From positions 51,006,564 through 51,070,563 of the forward strand of contig OY829543.1 of assembly GCA_963691705.1 (NCBI GenBank): a stretch of 64,000 nucleotides of DNA. The letters run 5' to 3'. Shown here piece by piece: positions 1 to 16,464 of this stretch. The stretch's first letter is position 1; each line of letters opens with the position of its first letter. The DNA comes from Viola odorata (Eukaryota; Streptophyta; Magnoliopsida; Malpighiales; Violaceae). The notes under the pieces were generated by a model, which worked only from the letters and a program-made list of their open reading frames with translations, ran no database searches and was not told where the DNA came from. The position numbers and the translations under genes are program-made.

Positions 1-448
1 ATCATTAAATGTTCCAAATTTCATAATTTCGGAACATTCTAAGGCGCTCAAGCCTCTTGAAATGTGCAATGACCTTACCAACCATGGCCGATAATACTCT
101 AAGTATCCACATGAAATTCATCTGCAATGAGCAAATAAGTGCTTTTTTTCCTGTCATGCAAGGAACTCTACTTTAGATCGATAAATCCGAGGCTGTGATT
201 GGCACCAAATAAAAGGATGAGTCGACCTCATGGGTTGAGCAAATCCATTATTGGCATACACATTACAGAAACAACCAAAACCCATATCTTTTTCATCAAC
301 TACTGACCTCATTATTAACCAGAAACAAACCATCCTGTCCACTTAAGCATGAGCCAACATAACAAAGAGCTCTATACTTCTAAAAATCTAAGCTGGTGTT
401 TTTTTTTAATGAAAACCAGAGGAAGTCAAAGTAAGGAACAGAGCATAC

Positions 449-680
449 CAGAAGGGGCAGGAGACGACTTGTCGCTACTGTTATTCTTCTTAGCCATGGC
501 TTTGACACCAAAACAATGATACCCATGAGAAGAAACCTTGTGTTTCAAAACCCTGATCTCCAACGCACCAAGGTTGCGGAGATTCCGGGAAATGGGTTTC
601 TCGAGAAAAGAAGTGTTTCGCAGAAGAAAGGGATTCCCAGTGATGGAATTCTGCTGGACGGGTACAGCCCAGAGATCCAT
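449..680 (-). CDS. first coding exon of a probable plastid-targeted protein (partial gene)
   Basis: The reading frame starts at the ATG at 680-678 and runs about 77 codons to a good donor (GTATGC) at 448. An in-frame Met lies 43 codons upstream (809), but I chose the inner one because the residues from 680 onward look like a transit peptide: MDLWAVPVQQ, then rich in Ser, Asn, Arg and Leu with few acidic residues. The exon ends in a Lys/Ser/Asn/Pro-rich stretch (MAKKNNSSDKSSPAPSG). No catalytic domain lies in this exon and I do not recognise the protein. The remaining exons must lie left of the window or be hidden in 1-448, where I saw no convincing exon. That this is a gene is inferred from the clean start, transit-like composition and donor site. 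Confidence 0.45.
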
Positions 681-2670
681 CAATGGAGTGGAATTCGTGG
701 AAGGAAGAATGGAAAGGGAAGGGAAGGGAAGGAAAGAAGAAGTGAGGGAGTGATAGTCCTTTGTGATTTTCTGATGAGAGAAACGAGTATGATATGACGT
801 TAGAAACAAAGATGGGGCAATGCTTTTTAGTTTTTTTTTTTTAGTTTGGATAGGAATTCTTTTTCACTTTCCTGCCAAAAGAAAAATGGTAACCAACCTA
901 AAAGAATAATTAAAAAAATCAACATGTTAATATTCTGCTTTTTTATTTCGATAATTTAAAAAATATTAGCGTAAAATGGAAAAATAAATAAATGATTTAA
1001 ACCAATGGTTTTTTATCTCTCCAACTCTTCATCAACCTTAGTGTTTTATAATCCATAGCATCGTAAGGTCCAAATTTCAATATTATTATTATTAACATTT
1101 CCGGGAACTTAAAGAAATTGAAATGTGTTCTTCTCTTAGATTTGGTAAAGATCTTTGTAATTATCTTATGCTCCTTAATTTTTCACGAGATTATAATATG
1201 ATGCTTGATGTGAAACACCAATAATTCGGCTTGACTTGATCTTGTTTAAATGATGGATTTTAAATGCAGAATTTAATCTAACATGAACGAATAACCCACT
1301 AGCAACTTATGCTAATTAACTTAGTCCACCAATAAGCTACGCGTAATCTTACGGCTATTTATAAAATAAAATAAAAAACTAACTAAAAGAAAACCCTAAT
1401 TTGAGGTGGCTTGTCAGCCAACCTTAGGCACGGCCTAGGTGTGAACACGTGAGGCACGCCTAACCCTAGGCCGAGTAGGAGCGACAACTCTCTAATCCAA
1501 TTTCAACATGAATTTAAACTTCCTAAATTGACTAACGTATGAATAATAATTGTCTAATTCATATAGGATAAGGAAATCATAAAAAATTCAAAAAAATTAA
1601 ATTATTACAAGTTTCGGATAAAATTGATGAAAGCTAATAAAAATCGCAAAATGAGAGCTTTCACACTATTGTTGTACCAGCGTCATTCTTGAGTCTTCAA
1701 GTACTTCAATTGACATCGAATGGATCATCAACATCTTCACTTTATGTTTGAACGATTGGAACCAATCTCGAATGTTTCTCCCTCAAGATAATTTCCCCAA
1801 TCATTGGTACCCTTGTAAATCGAGACCGAAAATACTCCTTGAACCTTTGTTCGAGTCATGAGTCCTTTAGGTGGTAAAGAAATTCACTTAATGCATCTTA
1901 AACCGCATCAAGTTTAAGAACGACAAATAAAGAAGCTTTATTGAAATTTGGGTCATTTATTTCTACCGACATAATTAAACAAGTAGTATGTATGAATTTG
2001 AAGTCTGCGAAATAAATATCCACTTGAATCACCAATGAGAACAAAGTTAATTTTTGATCCACTGAGGTTAGATCAAAGTGACAACGCATCTATTTTGGAT
2101 TAGTGAGCGAGTGAGGCAGCGAGGGAATATGCCTTCCTGCAACTATCGGCGTATGTTAGCGAGCTATGCCAGTTTAAGCAAACAGATGCGCCGGCGGGTA
2201 GCTAACATCCGTTACTATCCACGTCAAGCGGGCCACCAAAACATTAACTTCGTTAAAAGTTAAAAGTTTTCTTTTATTCCTTTGCATAATAATTAATATA
2301 TTAAAATTTGTAATTAATTTCCACACGAGCAAATATCAGGAAATGTACTCTCTCCAAATCAAATTCCACCGGTTTATTTCAAGCCAAATGGACAACACCT
2401 TAGACTGAAATTTGCCCTTGTAGCCACAAAAAGAGGGTACCAAGATTCAAATGCTTGATGAGAATTCATGTTTTAACAAAACTACCCTACTGCTTAGACA
2501 TCAGAATTGTGAACGAGACAAGATTCCGAGAAGTCAAAGCCCTGACCATAGTCACTCATGCTCTGTCGAGTCTGCAGAAGGCATGACCTAGACCTTCAAA
2601 TCACCTCCTTTGAGCTCCATCCTCTCATTAAACAGGGCTGTCAGTGTGCAATGCTGACCAAACAACCGAT
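681..2670. other. intergenic spacer, no gene seen
   Basis: AT-rich spacer between the divergent start at 680 and the 3' end of the phosphatase methylesterase gene. It should hold the promoter of the left-edge gene. Short open frames (for example 1898-2089 and 2078-2263) have no recognisable content. A GC-richer patch near 1420-1490 carries several CCTAGG/CACGTG-like palindromes. No transposon ends were identified. Confidence 0.6.
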
Positions 2671-5600
2671 TCAGGGTTGTGGCTGTGAAGGCCGACGGAG
2701 TCCAGGTATCTGCGACATTTATTTTCACAGAGTGAGCTAAAACCCTCTCCCGGCAGTATAAAACTATAAAGAAAGCGATACCAACCTCAATACCATGAGG
2801 GCCTATACGGTTTCGAGATATAAAATTAACTATTAGTGTTGCAAATTCATCAGGTACATCTTCCTGCAATCATGCAGCATAGCATATACCACTAGTAAAC
2901 TTTTGCCAAGAAAAGGATAAGAGAATGTCTTGCAACAGTGTGTATCGGCTCATATTAACCTGTATAGCATGACCAGTATGTCTCACAACCACCATTTGGA
3001 ACTTGCCTTGCATTTGACCTATTGTTAGGGATCTGTTGGACAGCCACAAGACAAGATTCAGTGCACAATTTTTACCAAACTCTATTACCCCACCAGACAC
3101 CTATGTGACCACTGTTTCAACTATAGGAAAGAAACAAGTCCTACGTAAAAATTTGGTTTCCTTTTTATCGAAAGTTCCAGAAACGGCTAGTTTTTCTAAG
3201 TCTGGTGTTTCATAATTTTATTTACTAAACATGAGATGTGTTGCCCTATGTGAAAGTGACATACGAACTGGGAAAAGTGATAAGAGTACAATTATAAAAG
3301 ACTGTTGTTCTACAGACGTTTGAGGAGGCAGTTTAATGGATAATACCTGTCCAGTCTATCTGTTCCGGCTAAAAGCAAGAGCTTCGGAACTGGACATGAC
3401 AGAAATTTATCTGAGAGGCCTTCGTACCTGAAAGATGGTTAAAGTTATTAGAGCATTTTCAGTGGCAATTCTCATTTGCAAGCAAAGACACAAGATAATA
3501 GAAATTAGAATCTCCATAGAAGAAAGATTATTGTACATATCTTCAGAACTACATCTAATGGCAAAACAAACTAACAAAACAAAAGGATAAACCGGGACAA
3601 CAAAGCATCTGGCATACATTCATATACAGAGTCAATGCCATGATCTACACAAACACACTAGCAATAAGTAAAATAGGAGAGAGTATATACATACAACTAA
3701 TTGATGAAATTTCATCCAAATGCACAAGCATTGACTTTCAGAATCTTACTTAGGTTGTATATTCTGAAGATTTTGTTTTTAAATGTAAAAACTTCAAACA
3801 GTAAAAATCATCATCATAACGGCATTTTATATTAATGGAGCCCAATAACATAGATACTCATACCAGCCTCTCCAATATTGCTCTGTCTCCTCCAGGCGTG
3901 CTCGATGAACATAACTGAAGCACCAAATCATGAAAATGCCAGTTAGTACCGATGTTAGCACTCGAAGCAGCCACTTCCAAAATACAGTTTATTAGCTCTG
4001 GAATAATATACTATAGCAACTGGAGGAAGATACTACACAATTAACTTTCAAGCAACAGTGTATAAACTCTTAAATGTGTACAAGGTGGCAAAAGCAGTTA
4101 CCACTTTTTTGAGTCATCATATACCAATGTAGGTGGCACAGATAAACGTGCAGAATCAATATTTCTTAAAGTACCTCCCTTGATGCTCCATTCTACCTGC
4201 CACAAATATTACTTTTTATTATGATAGCCATATTTCATGAAAAAACATATGATCACCTTGAAATTATCAACTTAAAACTGCCAGCTACATCATAGAACGA
4301 GAAAAATATATGATATAAACCTCAAATCATATCATGCTTAAATGGTCACATAAACAAGTTTCTTCATCTACATAAAGGAGAACTACAGAGGTCGCATCAA
4401 CATGTGATGATTTTTCATTTTTCAATAAGAGGAAAATAGTTCAGCCAACATATTCTTATTATTCCATTCCTTTATACCCAGAAAACATTTCATGAGAAAA
4501 CCACTCATAAATAATCAGAATGAAACAATTGCAGGTACCGCTTTCTCCAAGCTAGAAAAATGCTGCATCCTGCTGGATAAGATCTTCTGCATATGAACCA
4601 AAGAAGCCATGGCGGTTCCCTGAAATTGCATCAACACTATCAACTAAAAGCTTTTACACAACTGGTAAACAAATAATCAGAGGCTATGCCACATGCAGTA
4701 ATCAAACCTCTACAACATCCACCACAACTAGCCCAGCCAAACTGGGCAATGCTTTCCTGGAAGACACATGCACAGCAACTGATCCACCCATGCTGCGTGA
4801 TAATGACATGAGTCCAATCAATAATTACGACATCAAATCACAATCACTTTAAATTTGTGTGTCAGTGTGTGCTAATGGAAGGAGAACCAAGTTACTGAAG
4901 CTGTTACTTTGTAATGGATCAACAAAGGGGAAAAAGGAAAGACCACAACATATATATTCAGATAGCTTCAGAATTATTGCAATTCCTACAATTCAAAGAA
5001 AATTAAATGCATGCATTGGTAACTTTTGCAGTAAGTGAAATATAGAGAATGGTTATTATGCCTGATCCTTCCCATCCTATGCAAACAACTCTACCAAATA
5101 TATTCAAGGAAACAACTAAATGTGAACTGAAACTGAAGCCAACCCAACTTTCACTTAAGTATTAGAGCATACAACCTGTGGCCTACAAGCACAATTGCCG
5201 GGGGAGAATCTCCATACATCGCGTTCAATACAGCTAAAACATCATTGCACATAGTCTGTACATAATTTTTTCCAGAAAATGAAAAGAAGAAGAAGCTTAT
5301 AGTGAGCATAACAGTGCATTGCAAACCTATTATACTTCCATAACCAAACAATTAGTTATACTGAATAATAGTGAGATACTAAAACCTCAATTGAAAGGTC
5401 AACATCATCTGCAGTGGACGTCTTGCCGTGTCCTCTCATGTCCATGGCAACTACTCGAGCTTTCTCCTTAATTTTACTTGCTGAGAGTCCAAATGAAAGC
5501 CTGGTCATAATGATTTACTGAATGTATTGTTATCAAAGTACCAAAGAATAATTGTTTCATTAAAATAAATAACTCCTTCTATTACCAATCAAACCAAAAA

Positions 5601-6606
5601 AAAACAGAAAAAGGAAATATACTTTTTTCCATAGAAATGTGTTTATGACGATAAAGAAAAGAATATGAACAGAATGAAGCAATCAAAACACACAAATTTA
5701 CAGGGAATTCGATGATACCTCACGGGATACATAAAAGAATGAAATCCACCACTATCAAACACAAAGAAAAACACAACAAAGAATTGTTTTATGCACATGC
5801 ATTGGCCTAGAGAAAAGCCAGTCGTATACACTTTCACAAAATGAAGAACCCATCATCTCAATGAAGAAAAAGAAAAAGCTTTAGTTAGCTACAGACTAAG
5901 TGAGTTTTGAGTCATTAGAACTGCCACCGCAAGCAATTTCAAGGCTGATATCATAATTTCAACTCCCACCCAAGCAGCAGAATTGAAAAAAACAATTAAC
6001 CGGTCAATTTTTTTGCCTAAAAAACATGATAGCAACAAATTCATCATCCTTCATACATTTAGAGACCCACTGAAACAGAAACCAAAAAGTGATCCACGCG
6101 AAAAAAAGAAGAAGGAATCAGAATGTACATACCCACAATAACCACCTCCATGCAGACAAAAAACAACAGGGCCATCTTTCCCAGCCTCGTACACATGAAA
6201 CACCTGAAAATTACATCCATGAAGCAACATTAGAAGAACCCATCTTTTAGAACAAGAAATTCATGTGGTTCAAGGCGTTGAAGCAACACTGACATCATCA
6301 GAGTTAGGGATGCAAACATCTCTCTCTCCATCGAAGAACCCCTTCCAGTCCAAGGGAGAGTACTTTTGAGAAGAACTCCTACAGCAGAAAGATTCAAGAA
6401 TCAGAGATGATAGAAGAAATGAGTGATCAAATGGAAAAAAAGAACGAAGAAAGAGGAGTAAGAAGGACTGACTGTGATGGAGGGCGTATTGGAACGGAAC
6501 CGTAAGCGGAAACCAAAGGCTGCTTTTGGGTTTGTTGTTGTTGTTTTTGTTTTTGTTCGTCTTCTAGGATCTCTTCAGGAAGTGCTGCTAGGTTTGAGGA
6601 CTCCAT
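2671..6606 (-). CDS. PME1: protein phosphatase methylesterase 1 (alpha/beta hydrolase)
   Basis: Removes the methyl ester from the C-terminal leucine of the PP2A catalytic subunit, so it acts on PP2A holoenzyme assembly. Coding exons, 5' to 3' on the minus strand: 6606-6473, 6378-6294, 6203-6133, 5500-5386, 5255-5176, 4792-4708, 4619-4539, 4196-4102, 3914-3864, 3427-3347, 3032-2960, 2863-2786, 2709-2671. They join in phase to a 355-residue protein, the usual plant length. The serine of the nucleophile elbow GHSMGG (Ser162) is split by intron 5. The acid lies in VVDVVEG (Asp187) and the histidine in HTGHAIQED (His314), matching the family triad. HGGGYCG near residue 95 is the oxyanion-loop region. 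The N-terminal 45 residues are Gln-rich and variable. No lesion was seen. Introns are GT-AG. Confidence 0.96.
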
Positions 6607-6740
6607 TGCTTTCCTTCTTCCTCTGCACCTCACCTCTCAACACCTCTGTGGAAAACTACAAAATGAAAAATGTAAATTGCGATCTTGCACCTGTACACCC
6701 AACTTTAGCATTCACACGTGTTACTCTATGGTATGTACTA

Positions 6741-7000
6741 CTCCCTCTGGACACAAATAATTGTCACTTTTCTACGGATTCTTACTATTCATAATACTTG
6801 TCATTTTATGCATTCTGAAGCATATATTTTGTGCAAATGACTATTTTTTTTTATGAATCAACCCAATTTGATGATGGTGTGGTAATTTGAGTGGAAATTA
6901 GGAGTAAAAATGAAACAATGTAGAATAAAATAAGATCAAAGATCATTGTCCTACGAATTTTTACTATTCTAAAACGTCATTTAATTGTGTCCGGAGGGGG
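6741..7000. mobile_element. Stowaway-like MITE (260 bp)
   Basis: The ends are inverted repeats: the left begins CTCCCTCTGGACACAAATAA and the right ends TTAATTGTGTCCGGAGGGGG. TA dinucleotides flank both sides (6739-6740 and 7001-7002), as expected for Tc1/mariner-type insertion. There is no coding capacity. It lies about 130 bp upstream of the methylesterase start codon, so it may sit in that gene's promoter. Confidence 0.75.
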
Positions 7001-7764
7001 TATGTACTAGAGACGTGTTTATAATAAGAGAGTACGGGAGATACAAACATGTTATAAGCTTTTATACAAAATTACTGATAGTTATTTATTTAAATATAAA
7101 TAATAATATAATTTAATTATAAATAAATAAATCTTAATTAGTATATTTTAACACATTAATTGGTATAAAATAGTTTATATCTCAAACATTTTTCTTATAA
7201 TAATTACAAGAAAAAGGAGAGGTCATGTTAATACAGAATGTCAAATATATCAAATTTTTTAGTACAAAATCTAAAATGATAAAAAAAAGTTAAAAGAGTT
7301 TAATAAATTAAATATACTTAAGGATCTAAAATGTCACTATTCCTAAAATTTTCATCTATCAATTGTTATTAATTTGTTTAAGTTTTTATTCCGATTTAAC
7401 TTTAGTTTGTAAATATCATTTTAGAATTCAATCTTTTAATTATTAACTCAGGTAATTAAAATTGATTAGGAGTTTGATAATTAATATGAATCTTATACTA
7501 GGAGCGAATGTGTTTGTGGAAGCGAATATAAAAATATTTAACTATAATTATTGATTTTTCAAACAAAAAAGAAAGGTCATAGCTTAGAAAAGTTAAACGT
7601 AACTAATTTTGGTTTCGTCTAGTTTAGATGGGTAGGAACTAGGATTACCAAAGTGGTCTCGTTTATTAAATGGGTCGGGTCTAACCCTTCCCATTCTTCA
7701 ACAGGATAAAACGAGCTCCGAGCGGAACTGATCTCGTGAAACTGTTTTGCCACCCTATCTAATA

Positions 7765-8624
7765 CTCCCTCTGTCTTTAAAAGACAGATGTTTTCCTGTT
7801 GAATTGTTGTCCCCAATTAATTGACGTTATCAGTTTTCCAAACAAAAATTTCATCTTTTTGACAACTTTACCCCTCATCCCATCTTCCAGCAGCTCATTT
7901 ATTCCTCCCTCCCTCTGCTCATCATCTTCACCAAATCTTTTTCTTTCACTTAATTTTTTCCTTTCATCATTGCCCCAAAATCCACTTCTGGCCAGCACCT
8001 CCGCCTCCCTTCTCCGGCAACCACCTACGCTACCACCTCCTTCCTCAACCAGCATTGCCATCCACTACAAGCAACTCCGACGACCAAAATCGATTGTGAA
8101 ACAAAACTCATCCAAAATAACGGAAATAGAACGGCGGAGAAGAAAAAGAACCCACCACCACAACCCAGAAAACCCTGACAAAAATTCAGATTCATATCTG
8201 GATCTGTGCCGAGGTACCTAGATCTGAATCTGTGTGGAGGTACCCAGATCTAGATCACCACATCGTTCATCATTTACTCAACTCCTTACTGATAAAAATG
8301 GTGTCTTGAAGCGATCTTTTTGTATGGGCTGCCGGGTCGGGTTGGATGCACGGTGATGGGTAGTTCGTTGGATTGGTGGTTGTTTGGGTTGAATCGGATG
8401 ACGGAAATGGGTGGATGATGGTGGTGGTGTCCACGAGGAGGTTTGGGAGATTTTGAAGCCATGGATGGAGTTTCAGATCTAGAATAAGATGGATCCGGTG
8501 ATATTTGGAATCAAATGTGTGGACGAAGAGTAAGGGCAGAATTGGTAAATCGCTTACTACCTGCTTATTGTTCTAAAACCGGGTTACTATCCTAAAACGT
8601 TTTGTCTTTTAAAGACAGAGGGAG
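7765..8624. mobile_element. non-autonomous DNA transposon (860-bp MITE) with CTCCCTCTGTC ends
   Basis: A near-perfect inverted repeat of just over 20 bp bounds the element: it starts CTCCCTCTGTCTTTAAAAGA and ends in the reverse complement of the same bases. The left flank is TA and the right flank is CA, so the TA target duplication is either mutated or the assignment to mariner is wrong. The interior has a C/T-rich left half (short Pro/Ser-rich open frames, not credible genes) and a G/T-rich right half, which may be a captured 5' gene fragment. No transposase is present. Confidence 0.65.
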
Positions 8625-8769
8625 CACTACTACTAGTTTATTTTATGGTACCGATGTAATTTTATGTTTACTTTAACTCTAATATCTAATTTTTGTGGTA
8701 CCAATCTATTGCGAATAAGATTGATTACTAAGAGTATTAGAGTTCTAATCAAGCTTGAAAAATATACTT

Positions 8770-9330
8770 AATGATATTCTTGATTGGACGATGTTTGGCT
8801 GACTCTAGCGTGTTTGTATAATTTACCTTTCAAAAAGTTACATTAAATAAATATGAAAGAGTTACATTTATGTAAGTTATAAATTTTGTGTAATTTTTTT
8901 TTATTGATTTTTTTCTGGATACTAAATTACTAATATAAGATGATTACAATAAAAATGTTAGAAAAATAAAGCATAGAATATTGTAACTTGCAGCATGCTA
9001 ATTTTTTTCTTTTACATGAATATAAGTCTTTCATATTATTTAGTATAACTTTTCAGAAGTTAAAATATTTATTAAATGTACACTTTGGAGCTTGCTAACT
9101 CCAGAAATCACCCAAACTTTATCCTTCTTGATTTGTACTGATTCCAGCATATTGTGTAAATTATCTTTTCTAAAATTACACTAAATAATATGAAACAGTT
9201 ACATTTATTGAAGTTTTAAGTTTTGTGATTGTTTTTTTATAGACACTAATGTAAAATGAGTACAATAATCATGTTTGAAAAATAAAATATCAAATATATT
9301 CATTTTTTTTTACACAAATATAAGAAGCGT
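8770..9330. repeat. diverged tandem duplication in AT-rich spacer
   Basis: Two similar blocks follow each other, about 8811-9030 and 9152-9326. Both contain, in the same order, a GTGTAAATT/GTATAATTT start, a TTACATTAAATAA-like stretch, GAAA(G/C)AGTTACATTTAT, TTTTGTG plus a T-run, and TACAATAA followed by GAAAAATAAA. They have diverged by many substitutions and small indels. There is no coding content. Confidence 0.5.
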
Positions 9331-9524
9331 GTTCGGTATTGTTTGCTGTTTTTTTATTTTTTGTTTGTCAAAAACTAAAAATTGTTTGACTTTTTGTCTT
9401 TGTTTTTTAAAATTTCTTTTTCGTCAGGGGAGGTTGTAATTTAACTGATCACTGATTCGTTTCTATAATGCAAGTTATGTGTTCAATCATTAATAATATA
9501 ATCAATTAATTTTTTTTTAAATAT

Positions 9525-9527
<3 letters not shown>

Positions 9528-9554
<27 letters not shown>
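9528..9554. repeat. (TA)n microsatellite
   Basis: An uninterrupted run of alternating T and A of roughly 26 bases within AT-rich spacer. Confidence 0.85.
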
Positions 9555-9558
<4 letters not shown>

Positions 9559-9779
9559 TCTAATAAAATTATAAAATATAGAGTTTTTTTTTTGTTTCAT
9601 TACAGCATGTTTCAAAACTTAATAATACCATCTATTAATTAATTAATTAAAATAAATAAATAAAGTTTAATTCATTTTTGTTTTTATTTATTGTTAATTC
9701 GTTTTTGTTTTCAACACGAACAACAATCCATAAATATTTTAAATAAATTAAATTCGTTTTATTTTCATTAATTTTTGTT

Positions 9780-10614
9780 TATACAAGGAAAAGAGATCCC
9801 AGTCAAACTCTTTTCTCTTCTCCTTAGATCCGTCAGACAAATATGGTGATAGATCTGGTGATGGTCAGATCTTTCTCAACAAAGATGGTGATGTATCCGA
9901 CGATAGCCGCATCTGGGAGTGTACTAGCTAAAGGTAGAGGAGAGGAATGTTGGATTCGCTACTATTGTGGACGAGGGGTGGAAGACGAAGAACAGTGGTG
10001 GTGGTGAAGTAGAGAGGTAATGGTGGTGTTGGTGGGTGGGTGGAGGTGGCGGTGGCGGTGGTGGGTGGAAGATGGTGGTGAGTGGTTATGGTGGGTGTAG
10101 ATTCTGGAGAAGATGATAAAAGGGAGGGGTTGTGTAGTGGAACTTTGATGGAAAAAAAAAAAAATTCACAAATTGTGGTCGAAGAAAAAATGTTTTGTTA
10201 ATTTTTTTTTTAAAGGAACAAATATGTCACCGACTTTATCATTGCGCAATTTCTGTCGTCTTTTGATTTGGAATAGAGGAGTAGTAGGATTATATTATTA
10301 TCACTAATCCCATCATTGGGCGACACGGTGGGTGGAGAACCGTCACTTTCTCGAGGAAGAAAGAAAGTGCACTTTCCAATTTTCTACTCAACCCATGGTA
10401 GGTGGTACAGGGTAATATTAAAAAAATATTGTAAAAAGAAGGTAGGCGTTTCAACTTTGAACTTTCTAAAAATATAGATAGATAGATTTGAGAAAAAGGA
10501 GCACGCACACCCACTTGATGTAACTGCTACCAAATATATTTTCATAATAGCATAATAGGATAATGTTAGGAATATAATTAGGGGAATTGATCAATTGGTT
10601 CTTGAATCTTGACC
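9780..10614. other. spacer upstream of the glucosylceramidase gene
   Basis: No gene was seen. A GGT/GGTGGC-rich low-complexity tract lies at about 9980-10090, followed by an A-run near 10150. The last 100 bases before the start codon at 10615 should contain the promoter or 5' UTR of the downstream gene, but no unambiguous TATA element could be assigned. Confidence 0.5.
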
Positions 10615-15397
<4,783 letters not shown>

Positions 15398-16126
15398 CTT
15401 TAAAATATTTAGAAGATTAATGCAAATCGCATTATTATTAAGTGTCATAAATGTCCTTGAACCGAGGACAAAAGAAAAACTGTTTGTATATGAATTGTTC
15501 TTTGGAAGATAAATTTTCTATATAAGTGATTACAAATTATTCATTCTATATAAGTTCTCATCTTGCTAAGTCTTTATTCCTTCACCAACGTCCTCCGTCG
15601 AAATTGTTTCGTCACTATTTGGCAAATTGGCAGATTTTTCCTGTAGTGGTCATATGAAAAGTTACCCTAATTTTTTGCTTTTTTTATCAAAGAACTTCCC
15701 GTACTTTACCACTCGTATTTTAGTTGTTGTCGTCCATGTATTTGGATTAGGTGAAAGGAGAATTCCATAAATTATCAACATGTGCCTAAAAAAAGCAAGT
15801 TTTAAGAGCACGTTTCAAATTTATAGTACAAGATACAAATTAAAAGTAGACAATTCATGTCGGATAGAAATTGTAAACATATCCGACATGAATTGTAACT
15901 CAATTGATAAACACACATCTTTTTTATAAGATAAGTTATTGGTTCGATCTATGATTAATTCATTTGGATATTTCTTGGTAATTCCTATATCATTACCTTG
16001 TCAATAATTGACATCCAAAGACTAAAATAAAATGTAACATATGATCAGCTATTTATATATACATGTTAAAGGGTAACAACATTCTTGATTGAATTGGGGC
16101 AATCTAAATATGTTAGATATGTTAAC
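15398..16126. other. 3' flank of the glucosylceramidase gene, spacer
   Basis: Contains the untranslated 3' end of the upstream gene (T-rich, several AATAAA-like variants) and spacer. From about 15720 the sequence resembles the upstream region of the intact S-protein homologue (about 18580 on), indicating that the tandem duplication included promoter DNA. A perfect short hairpin lies at 15851-15895 and is listed separately. Confidence 0.5.
15851..15895. repeat. perfect 16-bp inverted repeat (hairpin)
   Basis: The left arm CAATTCATGTCGGATA (15851-15866) and its exact reverse complement (15880-15895) are separated by a 13-base loop. The stem is too short for a typical plant miRNA precursor. It could be a remnant of a fold-back element or a cruciform site. 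No gene is associated. Confidence 0.85.
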
Positions 16127-16464
16127 ATGGTACCGATAATGATAATAAGCCAGCTAGTTCCTTTACGAGGAGTGCATGTGAGCATCAAGAACAGATTAGG
16201 GTTGGAAAATACTTAAACATCCATTGCCAATCCAAAGACGACGATCTTGGGGCGCAAGCAATACTAGATGGGAGTGAATATGGTTGGGATTTTAAAAAAG
16301 CCATATTCGGTTCCGCACTCTTTTACTGGGACATGTCATGGGATAATGTTCTGGCGTACCATTTTGACGCATACGACGCTGCAGCTGGGAAATTTAACAG
16401 TTGTGTTCACCAATGTTCATGGACAGTAGCCATGGATGGTGTTTACTTCCAGCCAGGGTCTTAA
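16127..16464 (+). pseudogene. S-protein homologue (plant self-incompatibility S1 family), frameshifted copy
   Basis: Close relative of the intact gene at 18825-19184, with the same landmarks (VSIKNRLG, YGWDF, MSW, AYHFDAYDAA, AMDGVYFQPGS). From the ATG at 16127 the frame reads VHVSIKNRLGLENT and hits TAA at about 16214. The rest of the domain continues in another frame to the stop at 16462-16464, so an indel lies near 16205-16215. The signal peptide is shortened and lacks the full hydrophobic core of its sister. The cysteine of the FYC motif is changed to Trp (FYWDMSW), while the late C-x3-C pair (CVHQC) is kept. It is most likely non-functional. Translation from a later start would give a protein without secretion signal. 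Confidence 0.85.

Noticed and set aside
2078..2263. Small plus-strand frame with Arg/Tyr-rich product
   Set aside because: Short, isolated, no homology recognised and no gene-like context.
7777..8221. Pro/Ser-rich frames on both strands in the 860-bp element
   Set aside because: C/T-rich low-complexity DNA within a MITE, no domain and no splice context.
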